Positions 17,198-27,100 are shown, counted from the first letter of the stretch. The stretch is DNA of 64,000 nucleotides from SIG307 sp964545045 (GCA_964545045.1 CAZJEN010000014.1:1-64000), one strand, 5' to 3'. A program made the numbers and translations. Notes: a model not told the origin generated them from the letters alone.

Positions 17198-18667
17198 TTA
17201 TCCCCTAGACACTTTCTTCTCTGAGTTACGAGAATATCTTGTAATCAACAACAAAAATAATCCACAACTAAAATATAACTGGAGCGTAATTGCCCAACTA
17301 CACATTACCGTTCCCAAGGAAAATACTATACTACAGTATATTGAAGACACATACCGTAGGGACCCTTTTCTCCTTTCAGCAATCTCATTATAACGTAACC
17401 CCAAAACAACAAACATTACAGAAATAATAGGTGCCAGAAAACCTCCAAAATAAAAAAAGCCACAACCTATTGTCGGAGGAATCTGTCCGTACGCCAGATT
17501 CGCTTCATTATAGTATTGTTGTAATGTCTTTCCAACATCTCCAAACAATGTAGAATTAAACGGAATTGACCTTATTATATCTGCCTTAAGAGCATCCTTC
17601 CCAAGCTCCTTAGGAACATTAAACATTGCCGCCACATTATCTACACCGGTAAAATAGGCGTTTAAAATCTCCGTAGCATAATATATAATACCTTCATCCT
17701 TGGAATATAAACCTCCTCCGTTTCCAACGGTATATCTTATACCAAAATATAATAAAAACATTCCGGCAGTACAGCTTATTAAGAATACAAAAAGCTTTTT
17801 TCGAGTATATGGATATAAATGTACATAATACAAAATTAAAGTTAAGCAAGCAATAATAGCCTCGGCAAATGTAGCTGTTAAAAACATAAATTGCAGAAAA
17901 CACCCTACAATCAGCACTAAAACGGTATCTTTTGATTTTGCCTTTCGTTCAAAGCTCTTTCTCATTAAGTAAGCCGGAAAAAGAATTCGAATCAACTGAA
18001 ACGAAAGAGAATACAACGTACGTAGCACCCGTCCGAAAGAACCAATCATGTACTCATTTTTATTAGCAACCGTAAAGTCTGCCTCATTTAGTTGAAAAAC
18101 ATTCTTAAATGTTGCACCATACTGAGGCAAAAAAAGTGCAATCACTACAATATAGCCAACTAAAAAAATGATTAAATACTTACATATATCTATATTGAAA
18201 ACTTTCTCTTTTTTTATAAAAAAATTTCTCTTTCTTACCCGGGCATAAAAAAAGATTGCCAAATGCACCATAATACATTCGTAAGCCATTAGCAAGCATG
18301 CAAATAAAAAGTGCTCTTCAACCGATTTTTTCCCTTCAAACAACTGATATTCCGAATTTACGCAATACATCATTGGCAATATTGTATTTCTTACAAAGTA
18401 CAACGCTTCAATAACTAATTTAGGAATATTTAATGTGATATTCTTAAAATTATTCTTAAAGAATATCATGCACACCATATAACTCATTGGTAAAACAAAT
18501 AACAGTTGTTTCGCGCGGTTGTCTACCAGAAACATGCACATTGCTGTCGCCCCGAAAGAAAAAAGCAAAAAAGAAATCCAAACAAATCTATCTACAACCG
18601 ACAAAGAACCCGATTCAGTTTTCAACCTTTCCCCGGTAAAGTTGCATATATTTCTTTGTAATTTCAT
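17198..18667 (-). CDS. repeat-unit polymerase (Wzy-like) membrane protein
   Basis: 489 residues, very hydrophobic, with about ten to twelve predicted membrane segments and one large polar loop (about residues 315-390, containing TVGNGGGLYSKDEG). Position beside the flippase and lack of similarity to anything soluble support a Wzy role, joining repeat units outside the membrane. The ATG has GGAGG twelve bases upstream and overlaps the 3' end of the upstream glycosyltransferase by 53 bases, an unusually long overlap. A TTG inside the overlap region is possible but lacks ribosome-site spacing. Confidence 0.75.
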   Translation of the reverse strand: MKLQRNICNFTGERLKTESGSLSVVDRFVWISFLLFSFGATAMCMFLVDNRAKQLLFVLPMSYMVCMIFFKNNFKNITLNIPKLVIEALYFVRNTILPMMYCVNSEYQLFEGKKSVEEHFLFACLLMAYECIMVHLAIFFYARVRKRNFFIKKEKVFNIDICKYLIIFLVGYIVVIALFLPQYGATFKNVFQLNEADFTVANKNEYMIGSFGRVLRTLYSLSFQLIRILFPAYLMRKSFERKAKSKDTVLVLIVGCFLQFMFLTATFAEAIIACLTLILYYVHLYPYTRKKLFVFLISCTAGMFLLYFGIRYTVGNGGGLYSKDEGIIYYATEILNAYFTGVDNVAAMFNVPKELGKDALKADIIRSIPFNSTLFGDVGKTLQQYYNEANLAYGQIPPTIGCGFFYFGGFLAPIISVMFVVLGLRYNEIAERRKGSLRYVSSIYCSIVFSLGTVMCSWAITLQLYFSCGLFLLLITRYSRNSEKKVSRG

Positions 18668-19715
18668 TGATACTATACGCCTCCAACTTTTTTTTCAAAT
18701 CAGCTTCATTAATACCATTGCCATTATTTATTGAATCCAGAATAATACCCGCCCATTCAGCAGGACTTGAAGATAAATCAATAAACGATAATAATCCCAC
18801 ATTAGCTTCTTCCTGAACCGCATCAGATACAAAACATTTAATCCCGAATGCTTGCGCTTCGATTAATACAATTCCAAAGCCTTCATACCGTGACGGAAAA
18901 ATCATATAATCCGCTATCGCATAATAATCTGCAACCGATACTTTGTTTCCCGGAACAATCTCTACAACTGCAGCAAGTTCTAACTGTTCAATTTCACTCC
19001 TTAAATCATTCTCATCTTCTCCAAATCCAATTAAATAAAGGCGTGCATTTGCATTCCTTTTATAGATTTCACTAAAAATCTTTATAACATATGATTGATT
19101 CTTTTGGTAACAAAAACGTCCCACATGTACAAAATTTATATTATCATGTTCCCTCCGTGCTTCCAAATTATATTTATCCAAATCAATCGCATTATAAATT
19201 ACCCTAAAATCATTTCTTTTATAATAATCGCGACATGCCAACTCCGAACAGCCTACTCTATCTGTTGAGAATCTGTCCACAAAACACCTATTAATTTTCT
19301 CTAGTGCAACCTTAATAAAAGATTTCTTTTTCGGCGAGGATGTATTATGAGAATGGGCGATTCGACATTTTACCCCCGCACACTTTGCAGCAAACAAACA
19401 AAGTCCCTCATCATCCCCATTATGAACATGTACTACATCGTATCCATATTTCTTGCATATAAAAAACACACCCAAAAACATCCTGAAAGGTCGGGTAATA
19501 ATTTCTAAGATATCTTTCTTTCCATCCTTTGAATAGCACGGTATTCTGTGCAAATGTCCATATTCAGCAAATACACTTTCTCTCATACCTACCGTTCTAT
19601 AGACGACACAGCCAAACTCATATTCATTCTTCAAAGGCTCAGTAATAGACAAGATCACGGAACTGACGCCCCCATTTCCCAATCCTCCATATGAGACATG
19701 CAATACCTTTCTCAT
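18615..19715 (-). CDS. glycosyltransferase family 4
   Basis: 366 residues in the GT-B fold. The N-terminal GGLGNGGVSSVI glycine loop and VVHVHNGDDEG fit an acceptor domain. The C-terminal domain has HVGRFCYQKN and the donor-site FPSRYEGFGIVLIEAQAFG with its E-x7-E motif. It would add a sugar from an NDP donor to the lipid-linked capsule precursor. Start has GGAGG six bases upstream. Confidence 0.88.
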   Translation of the reverse strand: MRKVLHVSYGGLGNGGVSSVILSITEPLKNEYEFGCVVYRTVGMRESVFAEYGHLHRIPCYSKDGKKDILEIITRPFRMFLGVFFICKKYGYDVVHVHNGDDEGLCLFAAKCAGVKCRIAHSHNTSSPKKKSFIKVALEKINRCFVDRFSTDRVGCSELACRDYYKRNDFRVIYNAIDLDKYNLEARREHDNINFVHVGRFCYQKNQSYVIKIFSEIYKRNANARLYLIGFGEDENDLRSEIEQLELAAVVEIVPGNKVSVADYYAIADYMIFPSRYEGFGIVLIEAQAFGIKCFVSDAVQEEANVGLLSFIDLSSSPAEWAGIILDSINNGNGINEADLKKKLEAYSINEITKKYMQLYRGKVEN

Positions 19716-19736
19716 TATCTATCCTCCAAAATACTC

Positions 19737-20252
19737 TCATTCATCTTTTTGCTCAATAATCCGTTGAGGTGCTCCGACAACAACTGCATTGTCCGGGACA
19801 TCCTTCGTAACGACTGCATTAGCTCCAATAAAAACATTATTCCCTATAGTAACTCCCCCCAATATTTTTGACCCTGCTCCAATTTTACAATTATCTCCGA
19901 TAATCGGTGTTCCGCCTCCTGAACTGCCGATTGTCACTTGTTGCCATATCACTGCATTTACACCTATTTTTGCCTTTAAATGCACTATAATTCCATTTAA
20001 TCCATGAGGCAATTCCGGTCTTGATGCGAAGATTGCTCCTTGGTTTATATCTGTTCCAAGCGAAGCATTATTGAATGCATCACATTTTTTTATATAATAC
20101 AAATACCACAATTTAATCAACTTCGGCACTTTATTATTAGGATTTACCACTATCTCACGCCTTCTCCAGTATTTGTCCGGATTGTAATGTTGTACATGTC
20201 CCATCACAATCTTTATCAAAGCATTATGCGGATTAACATTCATCTTTGCCAT
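19737..20252 (-). CDS. hexapeptide-repeat O-acetyltransferase (CysE/LbH type)
   Basis: 171 residues with a left-handed beta-helix (IGDNCKIGAGSKILGGVTIG, then IGANAVVTKDVPDNAVVVGAPQ). CysE-like enzymes use acetyl-CoA to acetylate serine or sugars; in a capsule operon a sugar or amino-sugar acetyltransferase is likely. I chose the ATG at 20252 with AGAGGG six bases upstream; an upstream in-frame GTG has no ribosome site. It does not resemble the PglD enzymes that acetylate 4-amino sugars. Confidence 0.82.
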   Translation of the reverse strand: MAKMNVNPHNALIKIVMGHVQHYNPDKYWRRREIVVNPNNKVPKLIKLWYLYYIKKCDAFNNASLGTDINQGAIFASRPELPHGLNGIIVHLKAKIGVNAVIWQQVTIGSSGGGTPIIGDNCKIGAGSKILGGVTIGNNVFIGANAVVTKDVPDNAVVVGAPQRIIEQKDE

Positions 20253-20286
20253 ATACGTCCCTCTTTCTTCCACCTAACACATTTCA

Positions 20287-21147
20287 CTATTTTTTCATTG
20301 GTAATTCTAACCACTCACCAAACTTATAATCCCATTTTTCCGGTTTGAACGGAACAAATCCGCTCCAGTGTGAAAATGTTAACTCTCCAAAATATACTTT
20401 TCCGTTCACCTCGTAAAAATCAACTCGCAAATGCGGAATCCCAACAGAAAGCTTCTCCGCCAACACCTTCATCTCATCAAAACATCTAGGCTTTAAAGGT
20501 GGTTTATCAGCATTTGGATGACCATTAGTAATAGGAAGATGCTTATATTCCATATCAAAAAAATCAAACTTAGTCTCTGTTTCTTTCACTTGCCTATCCG
20601 TAGCAACAAACAGTGCCTTTGCCACACCATTAAAACAAAAAAACTTGTAATCTCGAAGTTCTTCTGTTTTTTCATCTTCCATATACTGTTCTGCAAGAAT
20701 TAGTGGCTTGACATTTTTATATGGCCACTCTCTTCCGTACCAATATCCGGAAAACGTTTTACCCTGTTGTAACTTCTTTATTGCCTCTTCTTTATCAAAC
20801 GTCTTTTTATCTTTACAAATCACAACACTTCCGGAATCATGGTTCCATTTCAAAACAAATTGTTCCGGAAGCGTATCAAACTCTATCTCTTCCGGAGTTT
20901 CCCACACACCTAATGTCGGAATAATATACTCTTCACCAATCAAATTTGCAACATACTTTTTTACTTCGTGCTTATCTACCATTCTGGTATAGGATTCTTT
21001 CCTATCATATATCTTTAACCATTGTAATTTTTCATTAAAGGACTTCGGATTTTTAAAATTTATAAAGCGACCAAAATGTTTATAAAACATCATCTGCAAA
21101 TATATTTTATCCGGTATCCATTTGGTAACCGCGAGTTTAGGATTCAT
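20287..21147 (-). CDS. TupA-like ATP-grasp protein (first copy)
   Basis: 286 residues. The start PDKIYLQMMFYKHFGRFINF, KNPKSFNEKLQWLK and FVLKWNHDSGSVVICKDK are the family signature of TupA-like ATP-grasp proteins. LRVDFYEVNGKVYFGELTF supplies the metal-binding acidic residues. The family is named after teichuronopeptide synthesis and is thought to join carboxylates to amines with ATP; members are common in capsule loci. A paralogue of similar size lies one gene upstream. Amide linking of an amino acid to a uronic acid is a plausible job; no substrate can be read from sequence. Confidence 0.85.
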   Translation of the reverse strand: MNPKLAVTKWIPDKIYLQMMFYKHFGRFINFKNPKSFNEKLQWLKIYDRKESYTRMVDKHEVKKYVANLIGEEYIIPTLGVWETPEEIEFDTLPEQFVLKWNHDSGSVVICKDKKTFDKEEAIKKLQQGKTFSGYWYGREWPYKNVKPLILAEQYMEDEKTEELRDYKFFCFNGVAKALFVATDRQVKETETKFDFFDMEYKHLPITNGHPNADKPPLKPRCFDEMKVLAEKLSVGIPHLRVDFYEVNGKVYFGELTFSHWSGFVPFKPEKWDYKFGEWLELPMKK

Positions 21148-21149
21148 TC

Positions 21150-22247
21150 TTATTCATTCTCCTCTATAATTTTCTCATATATCTCGCTACTTTGAGATGC
21201 AATCTTATCCCATGAAAACTTATCCGCCAATCGAATTGCTCCTTTGGATTTTTCCGGTAACACGCTTTTCTCGCCTACCATTTTTTTTAAAGAAATACGA
21301 ACAGATTCCACATTATTCTCAGAACTCCAACCGGCGCCATAATTCAGAATCTCATCAGAAATATTTGTTCCTAATGTAGTAACACACGGAATTCCATACG
21401 AGAGCGCTTCTATCAATCCCATAGGATGTCCCTCAAAACGGGAAGTCATAATAAACACATCGGTTTCCAATAAAACCTTCTCTTTTTCTGCCCCAAAAAC
21501 AGAACTATTGATTTTTACAATATCAGCAATTCCAAACTTTTCTAGCATGTCCTTCAATTGCGCAACTGTATTTTCTTGATCCGGTCCATACATATTAAGA
21601 ATAAAACCACTCTCGCGTAAAACCGTTTGCTCTTGTGCTATTGCTTGCATCATTAAATCTAGGCCTTTTTGATACAGTTCATAGCGACCGATATATGTTG
21701 CTCTGATTTCACTTTTTGAAAACGCTTCTCTAACAACTTCCTTTTTTATAATCCCATTTGGAATAACAAAACATTTTTTCTTCCACTGCTCTTCCGACTC
21801 CGTACGTTCCTGCTCCGTCAAATATTGTATTGCTGCCGCCTTACGAATCATACGGTTGAAATAAATCAAATTTCCGACAATCTTTTTTAGGTGTCTTTTT
21901 TTCTGTGCCTGTTCTGTCATTTCACTTCTTGGAATGATAACATACGGAATTTTTCTCTTTTGTAAATCTCTAATCAATTTACAAAACGGATAGCAATACA
22001 ATTCTTCCACAATAGCGATATCAGGGCAATTAAACGGTTCCGGTAAATCCTTTAACCGTGCAGAAGGATAGTCCTGAAGATTTTTGCAATCCAATCCGTC
22101 CTTTGACCATTCCTCTCTTTTTACATGATTAATGTTGTACCAAAACACATTGTCCACTTTTGATTGCGCTCGCACTTGTGCCGGAACACTGTTATTCGGT
22201 CCCGCATAAAGATTTCCTGTTAAATTCGATATAAATAAAACATTCAT
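21150..22247 (-). CDS. glycosyltransferase family 4
   Basis: 365 residues, GT-B. The C-terminal donor domain has ATYIGRYELYQKGLDLM and FIMTSRFEGHPMGLIEALSYG with E-x7-E. The N-terminal domain has an Asn-rich acceptor loop TGNLYAGPNNSV. Lies between the two TupA-like genes with gaps of 2 and 17 bases, so the three are tightly co-transcribed. Confidence 0.87.
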   Translation of the reverse strand: MNVLFISNLTGNLYAGPNNSVPAQVRAQSKVDNVFWYNINHVKREEWSKDGLDCKNLQDYPSARLKDLPEPFNCPDIAIVEELYCYPFCKLIRDLQKRKIPYVIIPRSEMTEQAQKKRHLKKIVGNLIYFNRMIRKAAAIQYLTEQERTESEEQWKKKCFVIPNGIIKKEVVREAFSKSEIRATYIGRYELYQKGLDLMMQAIAQEQTVLRESGFILNMYGPDQENTVAQLKDMLEKFGIADIVKINSSVFGAEKEKVLLETDVFIMTSRFEGHPMGLIEALSYGIPCVTTLGTNISDEILNYGAGWSSENNVESVRISLKKMVGEKSVLPEKSKGAIRLADKFSWDKIASQSSEIYEKIIEENE

Positions 22248-22264
22248 ACATACACCTCAAACAG

Positions 22265-23158
22265 TTATTCCTTCTTTAGCATGCTGATATCCAGCATATC
22301 GCCCCACTCCAAATCATACTTATCCGGATTAAACGGCATCATACATGCCCCCGGTGTAAATGTTAACTCCGCAAAATAATATTTTCCATTAGCAATGAAA
22401 AAGTCCACTCTTACAAACGGAAAATTCTTCGCTAACTGCTCAGCCATATTCCTCATTTCATGAAAATATGCAGGAAATTCCACTGAACTAATATCTGTAT
22501 AATCATCACGTTTCAAAGGCATCTTAGTTCCATCCAAATAAAAGAATCCAATCTGTGCCTGTCTATCATGAACCAAGTCGTTTGATACATATATACACTG
22601 TGGCTTTCCGTTAAAACAGAAAAATTTGTAATCAGTTATGCAATCCCCAAGATATTCTTCACAAGTTATCACCCTCGGCGTAATACGAGAATAATGCACT
22701 TCAATATTAAAAGCACCAAAATCCTCTTTTAACCATGAATTCAACTGCTTCTCAGCCTTTTTCTTATCAAACTCCTGCTTATCAGGGCACAGTATATTAT
22801 AAGCGCATCCGTGATTACATTTTAAGACAAATTTCTCAGGTAAATTATCCCAAGTAATATCCTCTGCCTTTTCCCACGTACCCAACAACGGTACTAAGGT
22901 ATCACCATATCCCTTCTCCTCAATATATTTTCTAACAGCGTATTTATCAGAACACTGCACCACTGTCTTATTCTCCGGATAATAATAAAGCTTAAGCCAC
23001 TGCAATTTCTCGTTAAACGTTTTTGGATTCTTAATATCCAATTTTTTTCCCAATACCAACTTAAAATATACTTTTGACATTAAGGTATCCGGCAATAACT
23101 TATGCGCTATCACCTGCATTTTTCTTCTTGTTTTATAGGCTATTGAATCGCGTTCCAT
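22265..23158 (-). CDS. TupA-like ATP-grasp protein (second copy)
   Basis: 297 residues, clearly paralogous to the copy two genes downstream: KNPKTFNEKLQWLKLYYY, FVLKCNHGCAYNILCPDK, VRVDFFIANGKYYFAELTFT. In place of the HDSGS of the other copy it has HGCAY after the Asn, which suggests a different acceptor or donor. It directly follows alanine racemase (gap 27 bases), which could supply D-alanine as a substrate; this link is inference from order alone. Confidence 0.85.
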   Translation of the reverse strand: MERDSIAYKTRRKMQVIAHKLLPDTLMSKVYFKLVLGKKLDIKNPKTFNEKLQWLKLYYYPENKTVVQCSDKYAVRKYIEEKGYGDTLVPLLGTWEKAEDITWDNLPEKFVLKCNHGCAYNILCPDKQEFDKKKAEKQLNSWLKEDFGAFNIEVHYSRITPRVITCEEYLGDCITDYKFFCFNGKPQCIYVSNDLVHDRQAQIGFFYLDGTKMPLKRDDYTDISSVEFPAYFHEMRNMAEQLAKNFPFVRVDFFIANGKYYFAELTFTPGACMMPFNPDKYDLEWGDMLDISMLKKE

Positions 23159-23185
23159 TATATCTTCCTTCTTTCCATTCGTACG

Positions 23186-24358
23186 CTAATACACTATTTT
23201 GTCAAGCACAGATACTACTAGATTATTGTCAATATATATACGTGGAACCCGTTCTCCCACATTACACAATATCTCATAACTGATTGTATTATTTCTTTTT
23301 GCAATTTCATCCACATGATTATAGTCAGAAGTCCCGTAAATGGTGGCTACAGAACCGACTTCTACATCATCGATATCTGTTATATCTACCATGCATTGAT
23401 CCATACAAACCCGGCCTATAATCGGTGCTGCACAACCATTTATCTCTACCGACATCTTATTCCCATTTGCTCTCAAAAGACCGTCTGCATACCCAATCGG
23501 AAGCGTAGCCACTTTCATAGTCTTCTCCGCAACATATGTCCTTCCGTAGCTAATGCATTCCCCCGGTTGAACAATCTTTATATAATCAACAATTGATCTC
23601 AAGCACATCGCCGGTAAAAGGGTAAATCTTTGTTTCACTTCCTCGGACGGCCAAAATCCATATAAAACCAGCCCTGCTCTCACCATATCCATATACGATT
23701 GCGGATAATCTATTATCGCTGCACTGTTTGCACAGTGGCAAATCTCAAAGCACGTATGACGTCCCTTTAGGTACGATATTGCTGACTGAAAAAGGGCGAA
23801 TTGCGCTTCCGTATACAGCCTTCCGTTTTCACCTTCATCTGCTGAAGCAAAGTGCGTAAAAATACCCTCCTTCATAAAACACTTCCTTCTACACACCTCA
23901 ACAATATCATCCAACTCATTCTCGTTTTTGCACGGAAAGCCTATTCTTCCCATACCAGTATCTAGCTTTATATGAATTTTTATGTTGACACTATTCTTTT
24001 CTGCCTCACGCGCAAGACATTCTGCATATTCCCTTGAAAATACACATTGCGAAATATCATATCGTGATAACATATCTACACAATGAGGATTTGTATAACC
24101 TAATATCAATATAGGAAGTGTAATCTCTCCTTCTCTTAATTGTATTGCCTCTTCTATATTTGACACTGCGAAAAAATCCGCTCCCAGTTGCTGGTATAGT
24201 TTAGAAATTGGCACAGCTCCATGCCCATATGCATTTGCCTTAACGACACAACAAATTTTAGCATTTCCTACAGTTTCTTTAATCCTAATAAAATTGTGCC
24301 TCATGATGCCCAAATCTATCTCGCACCATGTTCTTTTTTGATAAGGGCGCATGTCCAT
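23186..24358 (-). CDS. alr: alanine racemase
   Basis: 390 residues, usual length. PLP-binding lysine in VVKANAYGHGA (near residue 39), substrate region KLDTGMGRIGF, and the opposing catalytic Tyr half with GRVCMDQCMVDITD. It interconverts L- and D-alanine with PLP. D-Ala is needed for the wall, but this copy is buried in a capsule operon and shares its AT-rich composition. It is therefore probably a dedicated copy supplying D-Ala for polymer decoration rather than the housekeeping enzyme. Confidence 0.92.
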   Translation of the reverse strand: MDMRPYQKRTWCEIDLGIMRHNFIRIKETVGNAKICCVVKANAYGHGAVPISKLYQQLGADFFAVSNIEEAIQLREGEITLPILILGYTNPHCVDMLSRYDISQCVFSREYAECLAREAEKNSVNIKIHIKLDTGMGRIGFPCKNENELDDIVEVCRRKCFMKEGIFTHFASADEGENGRLYTEAQFALFQSAISYLKGRHTCFEICHCANSAAIIDYPQSYMDMVRAGLVLYGFWPSEEVKQRFTLLPAMCLRSIVDYIKIVQPGECISYGRTYVAEKTMKVATLPIGYADGLLRANGNKMSVEINGCAAPIIGRVCMDQCMVDITDIDDVEVGSVATIYGTSDYNHVDEIAKRNNTISYEILCNVGERVPRIYIDNNLVVSVLDKIVY

Positions 24359-24377
24359 TCTTAATCCCTCACTCTAT

Positions 24378-25154
24378 CTAATTTCTAATTACATAAACAG
24401 ACTTTTTCAAAAGTCCAAATATCAAATTCCTGCATGTCAATGCAACAGATGACAATACACTTTTATTTTCCGCCTCACGAAACAACTTGTAATGCCATTT
24501 AATCAATTTTTTATAACCGTGATTTGATATCGACCCGGCACGCCTTCTGTACCTTGCTAGTACCTCTCCCAACAAATAACAGTCTGCCTTCTTGCAAACC
24601 TTCAACCACATTGCATAGTCATTATTTTTCTTTATATCTGCAATCTGAATCCCCCCTACTACAGATGCATCATACATAACAGTTAAGCATCCCGGCCAAC
24701 AATAATTATACATTCCCCTTTTAGTAATACACTTCGGCCCCGATACAACTACACCTAATTCATTCGAATCTTCATCTATTTCGGTATACTCTGTATATGA
24801 AAAACCATACTGATTCACTTCCATGAATCCAATCTGCTTTTCCAATTTCTCCGATAACCACAAATCATCAGAATCCAAAAACGCAACCCAACGTCCCCTT
24901 GCCTCTCTTAAAGCATAATTTCTTGATATTGCCGCGCCACTGTTTTTCTCGTTTGATAGCAAGCGTATTCTGGTCTCTTTCGTCTCCTCAACATATTTTC
25001 TTACTACTTCGAGTGTATTATCAGAAGAACAATCATCCACTATAAGCAATTCCCAGTTCGTGTATGTTTGTCCCTGTACAGAACGAATAGAATCTAATAT
25101 GTATTTCTCCGTGTTATACGAAGGCATTATAATCGAGACTAAATCCTGACTCAT
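24378..25154 (-). CDS. glycosyltransferase family 2
   Basis: 258 residues, GT-A fold: VSIIMPSYNTEKYILDSIRS at the start, LLIVDDCSSDNT, and the metal-binding FLDSDDLW. Typical single-domain length. Its start overlaps the stop of the priming sugar transferase gene by four bases, so it probably adds the second sugar of the repeat unit. Confidence 0.9.
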   Translation of the reverse strand: MSQDLVSIIMPSYNTEKYILDSIRSVQGQTYTNWELLIVDDCSSDNTLEVVRKYVEETKETRIRLLSNEKNSGAAISRNYALREARGRWVAFLDSDDLWLSEKLEKQIGFMEVNQYGFSYTEYTEIDEDSNELGVVVSGPKCITKRGMYNYCWPGCLTVMYDASVVGGIQIADIKKNNDYAMWLKVCKKADCYLLGEVLARYRRRAGSISNHGYKKLIKWHYKLFREAENKSVLSSVALTCRNLIFGLLKKSVYVIRN

Positions 25155-25858
25155 CTACCCAGCTCCTTTATCAGTTCAACTGCTTTTCTTTGCCCTTCCT
25201 CATACTCATTACCTGTTATCTTCCCTTCCCGCAACAGATAATCCCCAAAATCTTCTGCTGTCTCCATCCCTTCCGCAGATATCCCTTCTTTTGCAAATAC
25301 CGACTTCACTGTTTCAAATATGATTTTCACATCATTCCAAAAGGAAATATTATCAACATACTGAATATCATAAGCCAGCTTTTCTTCCCATGTAATCGCA
25401 TTACGTCCTTTGACCTGTGCCAGACCGGTCAACCCCTGTCGTACCTCATGCCTCCGGTTCTGCTCCGGTGTCATAAAGACCATATCTCTCACAAGCTGCG
25501 GTCTCGGTCCTACAATGCTCATATCACCTTTTAGAATATTAAACAACTCCGGAAGTTCGTCCAAACTGGTAGAACGAAGCTTCTTTCCGAATGATGTCAA
25601 TCGGACTTCATCCGGAAGCAGCTTCCCGTTCTCATCAGTCTCACTTGTCATACTACGAAACTTATACATTCGAAACAACTTTCCGTCTTTCCCCGGTCTG
25701 ATTTGACAGAACAACACCGGACTTCCGAGCTTCACTCTTACCAATAATGCAGTCACAAGGATAATCGGACTCAGTACAATAATTGCAAGCAAAGCCAATA
25801 TAAAATCCAAACAACGCTTTATGTACTTTTCATAAAATCCCACATTATGTTTCTGCAT
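25151..25858 (-). CDS. priming sugar-phosphate transferase (PglC/WbaP-type)
   Basis: 235 residues with one hydrophobic membrane-inserted helix (CLDFILALLAIIVLSPIILV), then the bacterial sugar transferase core: FRMYKFRSM, LDELPELFNILKGDMSIVGP and RPGLTG-like QGLTGLAQV. It transfers a sugar 1-phosphate from a UDP-sugar to undecaprenyl phosphate, starting capsule synthesis. The ATG at 25858 has GGGAG upstream; a TTG one codon earlier is less likely. The aminotransferase upstream suggests the substrate is a UDP-4-amino-6-deoxy-HexNAc. Confidence 0.9.
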   Translation of the reverse strand: MQKHNVGFYEKYIKRCLDFILALLAIIVLSPIILVTALLVRVKLGSPVLFCQIRPGKDGKLFRMYKFRSMTSETDENGKLLPDEVRLTSFGKKLRSTSLDELPELFNILKGDMSIVGPRPQLVRDMVFMTPEQNRRHEVRQGLTGLAQVKGRNAITWEEKLAYDIQYVDNISFWNDVKIIFETVKSVFAKEGISAEGMETAEDFGDYLLREGKITGNEYEEGQRKAVELIKELGR

Positions 25859-25877
25859 CAATTCTCCCTTACTCTTT

Positions 25878-27068
25878 CTACCGAAAACAACTCTTCACAA
25901 TCTCAATCACAATGTCCTGCTGTTCCTCAGTCATTTTAATATCACTCGGCAAGCATAATCCTCTTTCAAAGATATCCGCACCTACATCGGCTCCGTCCGC
26001 CATCACGAACGCATTGTTCTTGCAAATCGGCTGCATATGCATCGGTTTCCAAATCGGTCTGCCTTCAGCATTATACTCGGCCATTTTCTCCAAAATCTCC
26101 GTCGGACAACTCTTGCCCGGCTCACTCTTATAAGACGCCACCGTTGCTGTTCTTTCCTGCTTACACATAGCATCCTTATCAATAATTAAACAAGACAACC
26201 AGAAATTCGGTTCCATAATATCTTCCATGTATGGATTCATCTGTACCGGCAAATCTTTAAAACCTTCCTTGTAGCGCATATAAATCTCTTTTTTCTTCGC
26301 AATATGCTCTTCTAAGTGAAGCAACTGCCCTCTGCCGATACCGGCCAAGATGTTAGACATACGGTAGTTATAGCCGTACTCCTCGTGCTGATACCACGGT
26401 GCATTTTCTCTTGCCTGTGTAGACAATTTGCGAGCCTTATCGGCTGCTTCTTTGTCATCTGTAAGCAACATACCACCGCCGGAAGTCGTAATAATCTTGT
26501 TTCCGTTAAAACTGATGGCATTATACGCTCCAAAAGTACCAGTCTGAATCCCCTTATACGTAGCCCCCAAAGACTCTGCAGCATCCTCAATCAATACAGC
26601 GTTATACTTCTTACAGATTGCCTGTATCTCGTCCATCTTTGCCGGCGTACCGTAAAGATTTGCTACAATGACAGCCTTTGCATCCGGATGCAACTGGAAC
26701 GCCTTTTCTAGTGCCACCGGATCCATATTCCACGTATCATATTCCGTATCGATAAATATCTGCTCACCATTTTCATAGGCCACCGGATTCACCGTTGCTG
26801 CAAAGGTCATGTCAGAACACATCACCTTATCTCCCGGCTGAATTCCGGCAAGCTTCACAGCCAAATGTAATGCCGCCGTACCGGCAGATAACGCCACTGC
26901 ATACTTACATCCGACTTTTTCACAGATGCCTTTTTCTAATGCATCTAAATTAGCACCTACTGTAGATACCCAGTTGGTGTCAAATGCTTCTTGTACATAA
27001 GCTTGTTCCTCACCATGCATGGTAGGGGTGGCAAGCCATAACCTTTTCTCTAATCTTTCAATCTCCAT
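25878..27068 (-). CDS. DegT/DnrJ/EryC1 (PglE-like) sugar aminotransferase
   Basis: 396 residues. LSAGTAALHLAVKLAGI, LIEDAAESLGATYKG and the PLP lysine in ISFNGNKIITTSGGGM are diagnostic of PLP-dependent sugar aminotransferases. It would aminate UDP-4-keto-6-deoxy-GlcNAc, the product of the PglF-like dehydratase encoded at 30949-32823. It sits directly before the priming transferase in the same operon, the usual arrangement for a bacillosamine-like initiating sugar. No PglD-type acetyltransferase is present in the window. Confidence 0.9.
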   Translation of the reverse strand: MEIERLEKRLWLATPTMHGEEQAYVQEAFDTNWVSTVGANLDALEKGICEKVGCKYAVALSAGTAALHLAVKLAGIQPGDKVMCSDMTFAATVNPVAYENGEQIFIDTEYDTWNMDPVALEKAFQLHPDAKAVIVANLYGTPAKMDEIQAICKKYNAVLIEDAAESLGATYKGIQTGTFGAYNAISFNGNKIITTSGGGMLLTDDKEAADKARKLSTQARENAPWYQHEEYGYNYRMSNILAGIGRGQLLHLEEHIAKKKEIYMRYKEGFKDLPVQMNPYMEDIMEPNFWLSCLIIDKDAMCKQERTATVASYKSEPGKSCPTEILEKMAEYNAEGRPIWKPMHMQPICKNNAFVMADGADVGADIFERGLCLPSDIKMTEEQQDIVIEIVKSCFR

Positions 27069-27100
27069 CTTTTCCCTCGTTCAAAATAACTATCCCTTCA

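Noticed and set aside
18615..18667. A frameshift explaining the 53-base overlap of the GT4 and Wzy-like genes
   Set aside because: Both proteins have normal ends and the downstream ATG has its own GGAGG, so a true overlap is simpler.
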